Positions 23,201-35,430 of a stretch of 64,000 bases of DNA are shown here, one piece after another (the stretch's first letter is position 1; each line of letters starts with the position of its first letter). A program made the translations under genes and the position numbers. Source of the DNA: Rhynchonema sp. JSB1_4. Lineage: Eukaryota > Nematoda > Chromadorea > Monhysterida > Xyalidae. The notes beneath the pieces were generated by a model. The model did not search any database. It was not told the origin of the DNA and saw only the letters and a list, made by a program, of their open reading frames with translations. The DNA lies in assembly GCA_030248065.1 (NCBI GenBank), contig JASAMV010008948.1, forward strand, positions 124,001-188,000, given 5' to 3'.

Positions 23201-26200
23201 TCCATCAAAATATTTCGAGACTCACTAATGACGCCAATTTCACGTTTCGATCGACGCAAGCTGTTCTGTATCCATCAAAGAACAACCTTAACGCTGGCCG
23301 AAATCAGTGTCATTTGCAAATCTCGAAATATCCCAAACTGATGTGACCAAAGCAAAACTGGACCGAATATAAGCAATTTTGATATGGCACATGGTGGTGC
23401 CCCTGCCCAACGAGTCCAATCGTCAGCACACAACGCACCGTTCCACGTTTGAGTGCCATCTGTATTTTCTCCAGGTCATCCACCGGACACCAACATTCGG
23501 CGACCAAACATCGTGACGTGACGTCAAGGTTGAACAGATTCAATGTGTGATAGATGGCCTTGATCTTGCGCACCTTCGTGAACCACATGCTCACCTGCAA
23601 AAGACATGAACTCGCGTGATTTTATGTGAATTTTTCGGTTTTCTGGGTGGGAAGACGGTAATAAATAGATCGAGACAAGACCCACGTTTTTCGCAGCAGC
23701 CACCAGCACGCGATGACGATGATCTTGCGTCTGTCCCAGGACCTGCAAATTGGGAATACGGCACATATTGTTGTTTTGTTTATTGAATCAAAGAATTCAA
23801 CTGAAATCAACAAAATAAATCACAAACCGTCTTCAGATCCTCAATACGAGTCATCACCCCGATGGCCATTTCACGACGTTCCTGTGGCGTTTCCGGGCAT
23901 GGATACAGCGTGGCCCGATAGCTGAAAATGCATATTGAACAGATAAAGGAAATTCTTCCTTTTCTAACACGCACAGGCACAAGTAATGGATGAAGGTTGT
24001 GCCGAACTATTCGGATGATCACGTAAGGATACAGGCACTGCGCCATGGTTCTTGTTGTTCTGATCTGATTGGAAAATGTCGTGACAAACACAACAATGAA
24101 CTATTCAAACTGTTCAAAACTCGTACTTCTAATGGAGCACCAGACAAACCAGCATCTAACCCTTCACAGATCTTCTTCACACGCGTCTTTAGTTGCTCGC
24201 CTTGAAAGAAAATGATGAACACACACTTATGCACCTCGTCGCCCTAAAATACATAAGAAATCGATAAACACACAGATTTACAAAAAATAAAATATGAACG
24301 CAAAAACACAAGCCAACCGTGTTCGGATCTTCTAATTTCTCGGTGATCTCCGCTTGACGCAAGAACACATTGCCGCGACACGCACGCCACAACAGACGTT
24401 CGAAGCCCGGCACACGCTCACGCGCAATCACACCGGCGACGAAACTGAGTGCAGAAATGTACATACAGTACATGAAGCGCTGATAATCACGGTATTTCGG
24501 CACGACAGTCAATCAAAGTGCTATGTACATGAACCAATATCGTGAGCAACTGTGGCAACCGGCACAAGAGCACAGGTGGTGGGTGGCGGCTAGGGATCGG
24601 TATAATCGGGGGGAGGGGGTATGCCGATACCGATAGTTCTGGAAAAAAGCCGATACACACACGATACTAGATAGTTCGGAAACAACCCGATACCCGATTA
24701 CGTCAAAGTAGCCAGAAAACCGCACGTTTTTGTAGCATAAAAGATACTTTGGAGCAGCTTACTGAATTTTTGAGTGCCACTTTTAGAGTGCCGATACCCG
24801 ATACCTTCCGATCCCTAGGTGGCACTGCGAAAAAATACCGGAAACTAAACGGACAAAACTGAATAATATAAGATCAAATGCAGAAACGGAAGAATAATAA
24901 TTTTGTCCATCACCAAATCAATAGAGTGCACAACAACAACATATGTAGCTCAAACGAACGCACTCAACAGCCATGCTGCCCGCGATCACGTCACTAAATT
25001 TATTACAAAATTACACGATGTTGCTGCATACCGCAACCGTGGCGTTTACATTAGCCATCGTATTATCAATTCTGCAAGTTCGCAAGAGTGATGCAATAAA
25101 TCGAATCGAAGCAGCAACTTACCCGAGATTCTGTTGGCCGACCGGCATTTCGACCCTCTGCGAGCTGACCGTGTCCGCCGTCGACTCCGTCCCTGTCGGT
25201 ACGTTCTGCGTCAGTGCGCCCTCCACCTCCTCCATCTGAGCCGTCTGCACATGGAACAATCGAGGAAACAATCATAACCACGACATCTTTTCAACAACAT
25301 CTTTTACAACATCTTTTCTCAGATTTGTTGACGAACAGCGAGCGAGCGAGCCGAACGATAGCAACAGCAAGCCAATAACCAAAGCGAAAGCGACAGATAA
25401 GGCACATGCAAATAGTGCAACTCTGCAACACCACAGTGAGGTGCTTGTATTTTTGGGGGAAAGGAGTGAGAACAAAATGGCATATTGGCAGTTCACAAAA
25501 AAAGAACAGAACAACAAGACCGTGCAGTGCGATACGACACAATCATGATCATTGGCCAAATGAAGCAAATGAATATTGTTTTGTCCGTCTAGTTTCCAGT
25601 TGTTCTGAGATCATATTAACAATCCTATTTTGACGCCTTTTATGGCGGTCAAGATTTACAAGGAATTATATTGCGATGCGACGATATCAAACTTGGTGAG
25701 CGGATCGAAACCGATTTGACCTAGATTTACGAGCAGGCTACCTAGACCTGTCCAACCCGATCACGAAGTCTGGACTGGATACCATTGCTTTTCCATAAAA
25801 GTGCACCGTTCATTGGGGCGCCGCACAAAGAGAATACAATCGTTCTAGAGTGAGAAAGCAAACTCACCCCAGTTTCATGCCGACTGCACCCGGCGCCATG
25901 CCGGACCTAAGCGGGTCATCAGCGGGTCCGAGCAATGCCTCCTGGTCATCCTGCCCCAACGGCCCTCCCCCTGGCTCGACCTGAGTGTGACGATGGTCAA
26001 GCGAGTGCGTGAAGAAATCCGCCTAGAAACCGGTCCGAATGCGTCTGGCTGTCTCTCGATCTGGCATCCCGGCTCAGACTACAAGCCACATGTATTTCAC
26101 AATATTCAACCACCAACTTGCTACTACTCTGGTTTCGTGTGCCGTTGAAAATTTAACAATTATTTGAAGGATTTTTGATGCAGTTACTCTATGATATTGA

Positions 26201-29200
26201 AATTTTCAACGGCATCTACCCAACTTTGTGCTATTTACGTGCTGCACATAGAACCGCACTGCACTAAAGTTCAACAACTGTACTCTCCCACAGCTGAAGT
26301 TCCAAGTTCGACGGCAAAATAAAAATACAGGCTTTATTCACGAGCTGAAAAAATATGTTGTTAACAATGACAAATGCAAAGAATAGTGTGCTGAGCTGAT
26401 CTGACTTTGGAACATATTTAGCGTCAAGTCTCCCTGTCCCTAAATTGCTTTCGTCGGCAGCGTAGTATTTCAGGTTCGAAACTTGCATGCAACCCTGTTG
26501 GTCGTCGGTGCGCCCTTAGTGGGACTGTGTCTCTGCACTCTGCTCCATTTAAAACTGCAAAATATGAATGCTTCCAATGAACGAGTACGAAAACTGCAAG
26601 TGCACAGAAAAAAAGAAAAACGTTACAGTGCAAGGCATAGTTACACACAGGAAAAACCCAGCTACACGGCCAGCTGTCCAATCTCTGGCGGCGTTGTCCT
26701 TGTTGCGATTGATGGCTTAAAAACTGCTAGTTGAGCTATAAAGCAACGCGAAGGAACGTGCAAAACACAAAAAACTCACATGCAAAAACTGAAGAAACAC
26801 AAGAGGACAACAAATTAAAGCACCCGGGAGCTACCAAGCTGTCGACAAAATTTTGCCTAAATTACAGACGCATTCAGACGGTTTTGTTCTCGACCACGGA
26901 CCGGTCAATAAATTATAGATAAGTATTTCGATTAGTTGGCAAACCATCGGACGAAAGGTGTTGGTTAGTTGGCAGTTGTGTTAGTGCTTTTTCGTTAGTA
27001 GATTGGAAAAACCTAAAAGGCCCTGCCTAAGCTGGCGAGAAGCATTGCGAAAGGAAACGCTCGCAGTTCGCATTGTAACATTACCATTTAGAAACCAAAA
27101 AGATCAAACCTCGTCAAAGAACGCCTGTGTTTTGCGCAGGATATGCTTCAGCTCGGTCAATTCCAGAAAATTCTTCTTCAACATTTCTTCGTTCGTGTTC
27201 ACTTCGCGCAGTTCGTTTTCCAAGCGTTCGAAAGTCGCCTGAAATAAACTTTCGATTGCTGCAATATTTTTAGCTTGGGAGGTCAAATCAAACCTCCAAG
27301 TCGATCATTTCACGTGGTTGGGGTGCATCTGGGTTTTCGCCTGTTTCCAACATCGGAATTGCATCTTTCTTGATCTCTTTTTCAAGGAAGCCTGCAAAGA
27401 AATTGTTTGACACAAAAAACAGACACGACAGCCACAGAAATCTGCATCTAGGCAGCAATCTAGCACACGAGCAGGTCAATTATCCAGTTTTAGTTTACTG
27501 CTGCAATTGCCAATTTCCACCACCACAGTAAGAAACTCACGAAGTTTTCGTTCCATTTCGTTGCACCGGCGGACTTCATTGACAAATTTACGTTGAAACG
27601 CACTCACGTCGGGGTTCAGCTGGAAAATGAGAAATAGGGATTTGGGTCCGTGGGTGTTTCCTCCTTCGCACGCACGGCACACACACACACGTCGTGCCCG
27701 TGCGTGAAAGAAGCAGCATGCTTCCGATTAGTTGTAATTTTTGTTTTGAAGTTGAACCAGAACTCATGTCATGATCGAGCCGGCCCGGTCCGACTCTGTA
27801 TGTCACAAGTTCAAGCCAAAACCCGGATTTTGATGCACAATTTTCAAAATTTTTGCGCTTCACGCATATGATCGCCATATTTTTCTTGTAAAATTGTCTC
27901 AAACCCTAATAACGAAACAACAATTAATTTTATGAAACAACTTTCGCAAAAAAGTTTCACATTTTTTTCAATTGGACTTTTTCACTTTTCCACACACACC
28001 CAGAGACCGTATACCGTATTGTCGGAAATAGAACCCGGGGGGTCTATTTTTTCACTGGGGTCATTTTGGGGGAGTTCAATTTATGGGGGGGTCAATTATT
28101 GGGGGCACTGTAGTGGCTGGGGGGGATGGGGGGGAGAATTCCCCCCCTAAGGGGTATCTATCTCGAGTCAACCCTTAGGGGGGGATGGGGGGGGGGAAGG
28201 GTATCTATCTCGAGCCGACCCCAAAGGGTATCTCGAGTAAGTAGATTTATGGTTTTCAAAGGCAAAAATAGGTGTTTTTCGACCTCGGGACCCCCAAAAA
28301 TCGCGCGTTCCGCGCGCAAACACCCAAAAATGGTCATTTTAGGCCAATTTTCGGCAAAAATGTCAAAAATACCCATTTTTAGGGTAATTTTGCAGTAAAA
28401 TTGCATCCAAAAACGGCCTTTTTTCGCCTTTTGACGGACCATAGGGGTATCTTGGGTAGCCTCTGGGGGTATCTCGAGTAAGTCCGAAACCTTCCCCCCC
28501 CTAGGGTATCTTGGGTCGATTGGCCTGCCACCACACTGATTGGGGGGGGTTATATTTTTCATTTGGCCCCCCGACGAAGAAAATCATTGTTAATAATGCC
28601 CCTAAAAATGGCTTGTTTTCGGTATTTTCAAACTTTAACAGCGGCAATTATGCTTAAAAAGCTGTATTCTGTTGCGTACGAAAGCTTAAACAACGTTTGA
28701 GACAACAACACAGCCCCACCGACCATACCACTAATCTGTGGCAGTGCTGTGGCTGGGGGGGGGGTCCCCCCCCAATGGTACCCTACCCGCCCCGCCGCCC
28801 CGGCCTGGTACGCTACCCCCCTACCCGCCCCGCTCTGGTACCCTACCCCCCTACCCGCCCCGCCCTGGTACCCTACCCGCCACGATTTTTACCCCCAAAA
28901 TGCCCATTTTTCGGTCAAAAATGCCCAAATTTCGTACGAAAACCCTAAAAAGTGCAAATAATTTCGCGATGCGCGCGTTATATGTACTTTTTAGTTCTTA
29001 ATAACAGGCAACCGCGAAAAAACTTGTGTTGTACCCTACCCGCCCCGGGGAAAAATCTCCCCCTCCAAAAACGGGGGCCCCCCCCCCCCCCCCAGAACCT
29101 ATTGGGGGGGATTTTTCCCCCCCCCAAGAAATCCCAGGTACACTACCCCCCTACCCGCCCCGATTTTTTCCACCTATGTACCCTACCCGCCCCGCAAAAG

Positions 29201-29671
29201 TAGCCACAGCACTGATCTGTGGTACGGTGAAGGTTGGGGTAGGGTTCTATTAATGGGGGGTCAATTATGGGGGTTCTATTTTTGATTTCGAGCCATTTAG
29301 GGGGGGTTCAATTAATGGGGGGTCAATTAATGGGGGGTTCTATTTCCGACAATACGGTACCAGGGCCGACCGGGCCGGGCCGGGCAGCAATTTTTTACTC
29401 TTCGGCAGGGCCGGACCGTGTCGGCGGGACGAATAAGAAGACGGCGGCGACCGTGCCTGCCGGGCAGGGCCGGGCCGAGATTACCCGGCGCCGGCCCGAT
29501 CCTGCTGACCTCTGATTTGATTTTGAACTTTAAGTGACTGACATAAGACATTTAACTAACATCTCTAAATTGCACCAACGCCAGTTCCCCCAACTCAGCG
29601 ACACACGCGTACGCAGCCTCGGTCTGCAGGAACAGCTGGCACAAACACATTTCTTCGCTGCGAAACGTCAT
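17268..29671 (-). CDS. V-type H+-ATPase V0 subunit a (about 884 aa, alternatively spliced)
   Basis: Exons, 5' to 3': 29671-29561, 27619-27541, 27391-27294, 27238-27110, then 26022-25868 or 25244-25123, 24444-24318, 24243-24161, 23921-23828, 23742-23686, 23594-23439, 22839-22689, 22516-22377, 22242-22121, 21655-21526, 21332-21214, 20917-20766, 20408-20275, then 19801-19679 or 19272-19156, 18824-18735, 18631-18505, 18371-18303, 18199-18091, 17367-17268. One isoform set totals 2655 nt. Motifs include [61 protein letters not shown] and [13 protein letters not shown], whose Arg is the proton-path arginine of the family (yeast R735). The C-terminus is [21 protein letters not shown]. The protein forms the stator half-channel that, with the c-ring, moves protons across endomembranes. 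Intron 1 (27620-29560) holds nested transposons. Confidence 0.95.
19156..19272 (-). other. Alternative transmembrane exon 18b of the V-ATPase a-subunit gene
   Basis: 117 nt (102 nt if the donor GTCAGC at 19170 is used), phase 0 at both ends. Encodes [18 protein letters not shown] then [14 protein letters not shown]. It is a second version of the same helix as 18a. Confidence 0.82.
19679..19801 (-). other. Alternative transmembrane exon 18a of the V-ATPase a-subunit gene
   Basis: 123 nt, phase 0 at both ends. Encodes [18 protein letters not shown] then [11 protein letters not shown], equivalent to the human segment around LLCVPWMLLFKPLVLRR. Acceptor GCTGCAG, donor GTTGTT. Confidence 0.82.
24590..24817. 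mobile_element. TAGGGATCGG-ended element in a V-ATPase intron
   Basis: Ends CTAGGGATCGGTA and CCGATCCCTAG are inverted, with internal GCCGATACCCGATAC-like repeats. Flanks GGTGGCGG and GGTGGCAC match at 6 of 8. It shares ends with the element inside the receptor exon at 49059-49775. Confidence 0.65.
25123..25244 (-). other. Alternative exon 5b of the V-ATPase a-subunit gene
   Basis: 122 nt, acceptor GTGCAG, donor GTAAGT. It also enters in phase 0 and leaves in phase 2, and encodes a linker starting [13 protein letters not shown] and ending QQNLG, again joining FVAGVI. Splicing 5a to 5b would put 5b in a frame with an early TGA, so the two must be used one at a time. Confidence 0.82.
25868..26022 (-). 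other. Alternative exon 5a of the V-ATPase a-subunit gene
   Basis: 155 nt, acceptor TTTCTAG, donor GTGAGT. It enters in phase 0 and leaves in phase 2. It encodes a Gly/Pro/Asp-rich linker ending GMKLG, which joins FVAGVI of the next constant exon. Confidence 0.8.
28106..28538. mobile_element. hAT-like element, family GTATCTCGAG
   Basis: Ends CACTGTAGTGGCTGG and CCTGCCACCACACTG. The 8-bp duplication ATTGGGGG is perfect at 28098-28105 and 28539-28546. Arms repeat GGGTATCTCGAGTAAGT and GGGTATCTTGGGT; the centre has ATCGCGCGTTCCGCGCGC. A relative in reverse orientation lies at 60622-60979. Confidence 0.92.
28742..29214. mobile_element. hAT-like element, family TACCCGCCCC
   Basis: Ends CAGTGCTGTGGCTGG and GTAGCCACAGCACTG. 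The 8-bp duplication ATCTGTGG is perfect at 28734-28741 and 29215-29222. Arms are tandem GGTACCCTACCCGCCCC; the core contains CGCGATGCGCGCG. Related ends are seen at 59389 and 61326. Confidence 0.93.
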
Positions 29672-30069
29672 CTTGAACGATCGCGTTTGCGTTCTCCCAG
29701 TCCTCTCGCCTTATTTGAGTCGTTTTTTCAATGTTTTTCTGAAGAGAAAGAGAATGTGCTCATTCACGGACGTTTTATAATTCGATTAAAACAGAAAAAC
29801 AAAAAGAGCGAAGCAAAATGAAAACGGAAAACCAACCCAACGGCAACAAAGAACAGCTTTCCGAAAAAAATTATCGATCCAGTTTTTCTCTACCGTAACC
29901 TTTGCAATAGGCAGGTGATGTTCACCATGAAAATCAGGCAACAGTACACACACGTGTGACGCACAAACACGTTGTTGGAGGACGTGAAAACTGCAGCACA
30001 AAATGACAACACAGCGAGTCTGCCTGTCAGTTATGTTTATAACGTAGTTTTAGAGCTCACCATACACAC

Positions 30070-30141
30070 GCGTTCGTGGTGTAGCGGTTAGCATGGATGC
30101 CTTCCAAGCATTCGATCCGGGTTCGACTCCCGGCGAACGCA
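30070..30141 (+). tRNA. trnG-UCC: tRNA-Gly (anticodon UCC)
   Basis: 72 nt. The acceptor stem GCGTTCG pairs with CGAACGC, followed by discriminator A. The D arm holds TGTAGCGGTTAGCA (A box), the anticodon loop is CTTCCAA giving UCC, and the T arm holds GGGTTCGACTCC (B box). There is no intron, and TTTT follows directly as the RNA polymerase III stop. It lies between the V-ATPase and GT92 genes, which diverge from this interval. Confidence 0.97.
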
Positions 30142-30360
30142 TTTTGCGGTTTTCAGTTTTTGCATTTCTTCAGTGGAACTGATTGACAACTTTTTTAGAA
30201 GTATTCCAACACAAACTGGCTATGAAGGCAGAGATCTTGTGTCACGCCCAAAAAGACAGTCCCTACGTATAGGCAATCCGCCAGCTCATGGCACTCATAC
30301 ACACAGGCTACATGCTACATTACTGCCGCAGAAGCTCTTCTCTGCAGTCCGGAAACACCC

Positions 30361-30418
30361 CAAAAAAAAAAAAAGGAAAAAAAAAAACAAAAAAAAAAAA
30401 AAAACCCAAAAAAAAACC
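30361..30418 (+). repeat. A-rich tract
   Basis: Nearly pure A with scattered G or C, just upstream of the GT92 gene. It could be a retroposed tail or a nucleosome-excluding tract; no retroposed body is recognised beside it. Confidence 0.5.
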
Positions 30419-30611
30419 CGCAAAAAACCCCCTACCTATAATCCTGGTCCCTTTGTCTTCTTGCCGCAAGAATGTGTCTGTGTCTGTCGTCAACAAGCTC
30501 AAACGTTTTTCATCACTCTGTTGCTAAATTTGGGCATTGTCTGGTTGCGGTATATGTACCTCATCTGTCTCACGATTACTTTTTTTGGCTTTTTGTCTTC
30601 AGAATGGAAGA

Positions 30612-33543
30612 ATGTTGTGTTCGAAGCCTTCGATTTGGTGCCTGAAACTTCGTCGTATCTTACTTTCTGTTGTCTTCTTGTTTGCCATGATGGCCGCATG
30701 GAGCTTTGATCAACGTGGCGCATATCGCATGATGTTTCAAGATATGAGTGACAAAGTGGATATAAAAACCCGATCGCTTGTCAAACAACTGGAAATTTAT
30801 GTCTACTCAGCGCACGACACCCCCACCGGTTCCACACTGGTTGTGGTGTCCGAATGTCTGTCGGGAATGACCCACGTGGTGTTAGGCGCTTTCAACAAGT
30901 CGGCAGTAACGTTCCGTGTGAAGCAATGCGGATCGCGATGTCTCGATTTCAATTGCAGCCTGAGCTGCTGGTATTTGACGGTTAGCTTTGGTTACGTTGA
31001 ATAACTATAGTGGGAAGCTGGAACCATCACCATCAATGGGTGATATTTTCGAAACGGTGTAAAGGTGAGTTGGGTGTAAAGGTCGGTGTAAGCTCAATCG
31101 AAAGCTCGGTCGTTGTCAGCTCGGTGTAAACATGAAACATTGCCTGCTTTAACGTGGAATGTTTCATGTTTACACCGAGCTGACACCGACCGAGCTTTCG
31201 ACCGAACTTACACCGACCTTCACACCCATCTGAGCTTTACACCGTTTCGAAAATGCCACCCAATGTGTTCTCTCAAACGCGGTGCACATCAACATCGTCA
31301 GTACAAATGCAGCATGACCCTGGAAAGAGAATAGGTGCCCATTCCACTCATGAAACATCACAAGACGATTCATGCTGTGGGAGGTTGAAAGCAACAATAT
31401 CCATTTCAGTCCCCAAAATCTGTGACGCAATTGCCACGAATATTCAAAAACGTTGCTGTCATTCCACACCAAATCGACCACACAACTTCATACACACTCA
31501 GCGTTTGTGTGTCACCAATGCTGTACTATGTGGACTGGCAAAATCTGATTGAATTCATGGAAATTTGGGTGCAACAGGTGCGTCATCATCACATGAGTAT
31601 CTTAGCAAAGCAGTGCACCAGGGCATTGTCAGTGCAAATGCAGTACAACTGAGCAGACTGCGATGTTCTATTATATGCGATAAATCCTCACAATCGGGGG
31701 TGTTTTAGGTTCAGGCTTCACGAATAGGCTTTTCAGGCTCAGGCTTTTCAGTTGTTCATCGCAGGGCCTGACCACCGCTCATGTCTATTGGACATCAATG
31801 TCTCGCGAAGTCCGTCGCCTGACCGAGTTGTACGCCGCTGTGAATCTTCTAGAGCGACGTGAGTTTGCGGAGTTGCCAAACGGGCGAAACACCGAACTGC
31901 AGTTGTACGGTCAATACATCACTTATCACGATTGTTTGCTTCGTGTGAAACATCACTTAGACAACTGGACGGCGTTTGTTGATCTGGATGAGCTTGTGGC
32001 GCTCGGCAATCATAAGAGGGGCACAGTCGGATTTGGGGTAAACTGTTTACTTTGTTCCTGGATCAAACATTCCTGAATTATGAAAAGCAAGGTAACGTAT
32101 GTATTGAATACGATGCAGGGGTACGAAGCATATAGTTTATAAGGCACGATTGCATGGTTGGTTCAATGGCAAGATTGGAACAACCTCTATGCTGGCCGAA
32201 CTTTATCGAACGCCATTGCAGAATCCAATCAAAATAAAAATTGCTATTACTGTAGACATGAAAATTACATATTTTTACCTGGCTTGCCCCTGTGTAGTGC
32301 AGCAATAGTCGCATTCTGGGTGCTGGCGTTCAATTTTCGGTCCCAATTTTCTTCAGGATTTTCTCCAAACCGTCGAGTCCACTATCGGCATCATTCAACT
32401 CTTCAGTCTGTACGCCTATCCAATGCAGTGGAATCGGTCACAAACCGTGCAATCGGTCTCGGATTGGGACTTTGAGGATTTCAGCGAGATTCGTGTGGAA
32501 ATCAAGCCACAATCGATGACGAAGAACATTGTGCGACCAGCACGGGTGCACAGGATAACGGCGCACTGGGTGCTCGAACATGAGGACGTCAAGTGAGTTT
32601 GGCACCATTACATAGGTATTATATGTAGTTTGGGTTCATGGCGAGCTGGCTAGTGAAGCCCTTATCAATGATCGCGGAATAAGATTACAGCAGTTGGTAG
32701 GTTACCACCGAATTTTATGCTTCAACTTTGAACCAGTTTGAATTTGGCTTGATCAAGTGACCTTTTTGATTCAATCACTGATGCCTCTGCTTTCGACCAG
32801 GATGAAAATGTGATACTGCAGCTGAGCAACAAGCAACATTTACGCTGCTGGCACCAGTGAATCTATGATCAACGCGCGTCCGGTCCGATCCCGATCACAA
32901 GGGTTGATAATTTGAGTTTCCATTCCAGAGCGGTAACCATTGAGCCGGACTTTGCGTTCCTGATGCACGTGCGCAAAGCACCAGCCAGACGCCGAGCTGA
33001 TGTTCCACGTGCCAGATACAAGGCGTGGCGTGAAGTAGTGCAGAGGGCGAACAGAGCATGGAAACGGCGGTTGGATCGAAACGCGGATGTGAAGGTTTGC
33101 AATTGGGTCGGAACGGTATCACTTGCACACTCCTGGTGAAAGGATTGGCTCGGTCATGTAACTGTATTTGGTTCTTGTTAGATATTTCGCGATTCACTGA
33201 TGCCACCAGTTTTGACCAGCGTAAAAGTTGTTGCCAGCCAACTGATCAAGAATTTAGGCTGATCGAAAATTGTGGCACGTTTTCGACTTAGGGATCAACT
33301 TGGCCCATTGACGTATTCGACGTCTTCCTATCCATGGACCCGTGCATTCACGCCGGATTCGAAGATCTTTTCGATTCGATCAAGGCATCAAAGACTTGTT
33401 GGTCGATAGCCAGATGCACAAAGTACATCAACGCAAGCAGCGACTACCACATTGTCGAAGCTAACAGATCGAAATGGACGCAACTGGATGCTATTGAAGC
33501 ACCATTGCAAGCACTGGGCAGGATGTTTGATGGACGTTCTTGA
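30612..33543 (+). CDS. Glycosyltransferase family 92 protein (6 exons, about 487 aa)
   Basis: Exons 30612-30980, 31410-31577, 31765-32037, 32357-32592, 32929-33094, 33292-33543; phases chain and total 1464 nt. A short basic N-terminus (KLRR) precedes one membrane segment, ILLSVVFLFAMMAAW, as in type II Golgi enzymes. The GT92 core follows: YTLSVCVSPMLYYVDWQNL, GRNTELQLYGQYITYHDC, the DxD-type AFVDLDEL, and KNIVRPARV. Characterised members (C. elegans GALT-1) are galactosyltransferases acting on N-glycan core fucose; substrate here is inferred only at family level. The C-terminal exon (33292 on) is supported by phase and its long open frame but not by recognised motifs. The start follows a TGTCTTCAG acceptor-like site 8 nt upstream. 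Intron 1 carries a foldback MITE. Confidence 0.85.
31038..31261. mobile_element. Foldback MITE family 2, copy A
   Basis: Ends GGGTGATATTTTCGAAACGG and CCGTTTCGAAAATGCCACCC. The arms are tandem GGTGTAAAGGTCGGTGTAA-type words with AGCTCGGTCG. It lies in GT92 intron 1. A matching copy is at 49468-49691. Confidence 0.85.
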
Positions 33544-33920
33544 CATAGACGGCCCGGTATCAAACTTTGGTGTGGGTTCGGTCCGGATCGGTCCTGCCTT
33601 CATATAGCGACTCGTTGATGCAACAGTTATTTTGACCAGCGTAAAGTTGGTCATTTACGGCTAATCAAGAACTGGTATTACGCTGGTCATTATTTGGCAT
33701 CCGCAGATTTCGACCTACCCTGTGATACAAGAAGTCCTGTGACCAGGCAGCCCAATACCGGACTGTACCTGTCACCAAGTTTGATATCAATACCGGCACC
33801 GACTTTGCTCCTAGCAGAGCGCACCCATATTTGTGCAGTCAAGCAGGGTGACTTGACCATATTATTGTGACTAGGCGCTTTCCACGATGTTATGGCCTGT
33901 GATGTAACAGCTTGTTCAAT

Positions 33921-33926
33921 AATAAA
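33921..33926 (+). promoter_or_regulatory. Poly(A) signal AATAAA for the GT92 gene
   Basis: Lies 378 nt after the proposed GT92 stop and before the next plus-strand gene at 34104. Confidence 0.55.
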
Positions 33927-34103
33927 AACGTTCATATTTCGTATCGCGTGTCTAAACTATGTACATATGCAACAACTTTCGTTCTTGCTCTTGCGAACAC
34001 GTTGCACTTTCTTGACTTTCTCACCCACTCAATGTAAATCTAAGTTTCCGCGACACATTCTGATGCCAAAAGTGGAGGTGAAGTTGAATTTTGCCGGCTC
34101 GAA

Positions 34104-35430
34104 ATGTCCACAGCTCTGTTTATACTGATTCTTCTTGTGGTTGTCCTGTTGATCTGCTGGTGTATTTACTCACGTTGCTATAATCGTCGAGGACTTCAAC
34201 AGCAACGCATTAGCAGTGGTAATTCACGAAGTGCAACATCACCTAAACCGACACAGCAGGGACAAATCACTGAGAGCAACTGCGAAGCGACAAATTCAGA
34301 ATCTTCATTCATCAGAACACGCAATCATCTAGTCGATCTGCAGGGATTCACGGCTGAGGTATGTATGTAGGTGAAGTTCCAGAACTCTTTAAATCTGGTG
34401 ATAAAGAACTTTCCAACTCTTCGACATTCCTGAATAGTCGACCGCCGTGTTGTTTCAGGGTGCCAAACATCTGGTCCGACGCACACTCAATCTCGCGAGG
34501 ACGGGCGACACCATAACGTTGATTGTCGGCAACGGTTGGTTTCGTCCGTCAGTGCCTTATTGTAAGGTCACGCAGTCATTTGGCGCCGTCGCACTGGCGA
34601 TGATCTGGTGCACCACCCGTCTGAGAAAACAGTCAAAAACGCGTTGCACAGTTCACATTGTGTGCGGAGACAGTCAGCGCACGGTTCTTTTAGGAAACAG
34701 AGTTAATGTGTATGGCACCTTGAGAAATTCCAGAAAACATATTCATCTGTCACTAATCCTAAACTGGACTTGATCTCGACTTCATGTCAATTTTTGTCTG
34801 CTGTTTATTTACTGTTCACATTTGTCATGCCGCTGTTTTTTTGGAAGATCGGTCGCGATCGAAGATCGCTATGGGCGGTGCACTAGGTCATCGTCAGTGC
34901 GAATGACCTGCAACGTTACCCAGATGCATATGCTCAAGCTTCAGTTTCGCATACTCGTGGAATATCACCGCATGCGCAAATGTGCTTCAGGTATCAATGC
35001 AGGATCGAACAATAAGCTGACATCAAACATAATCGACTTTCTTCATCAATATCATTCGGACGCAGAGACGAGCAGCTTTGCATGGCGGCATCGTATCACG
35101 TTCACAGACAGCACCGAAGGTAAAATCACGATCGGAGTGCGGTGAACAATGGGGACTACCGCTTGATCCAACATAACATTTTTCTGCGATCTCAGCTGTT
35201 TAAAGTGCAAAGCGATGGACGTGACTGTTCTACGTCAAACATCTACCAACCATAGGAACCACCAGCCACACCCCCCCCAAAAAGAACCACAACAAAAACA
35301 AAAAAAAAAAACACAACCAAAACAATACATTGTGCCATTTTATAATACCAGTTGTCTCCACACAGAAAACATTGAGTCAAAAAACCAGCTTTTGCGATCG
35401 TCGAATTTGGTGGCATTATTGAAACTTTGA
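34104..35430 (+). CDS. Small single-pass membrane protein, unidentified (5 exons proposed, about 228 aa)
   Basis: Proposed exons 34104-34358, 34459-34534, 34924-34990, 35066-35119, 35196-35430; phases chain and total 687 nt. The N-terminus MSTALFILILLVVVLLICW is a clear membrane segment, followed by CIYSRCYNRRG and a polar Gln/Ser-rich region. The first exon plus the second (GAKHLVRRTLNLARTGDTIT) are the best supported. The last exons are chosen by splice sites and frame, and part of the last is low-complexity Lys/Gln. I recognise no family. The second intron contains a family 5 repeat copy. Confidence 0.45.

Larger units (their letters stand above)
28014..29357. mobile_element. TA-flanked inverted-repeat element carrying two hAT insertions
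   Basis: Ends CCGTATTGTCGGAAATAG and CTATTTCCGACAATACGG are perfect inverted repeats flanked by TA on both sides, as in Tc1/mariner-type insertions. Arms carry repeated GGGTTCTATT and GGGGTCAATTAATGGGG motifs. Two complete hAT-like elements are inserted inside. It sits in V-ATPase intron 1. A second copy ends at 61246. Confidence 0.82.

Noticed and set aside
26264..26488. A possible third variant of V-ATPase alternative exon 5 (frame with [18 protein letters not shown])
   Set aside because: No acceptor/donor pair gives the required phase 0 entry and phase 2 exit, and it does not end in LG before FVAGVI.
28697..29253. Overlapping open frames rich in Pro, Tyr and Arg
   Set aside because: They are translations of the tandem TACCCGCCCC arms of a hAT-like element with perfect target duplication; all three frames are open for the same reason.
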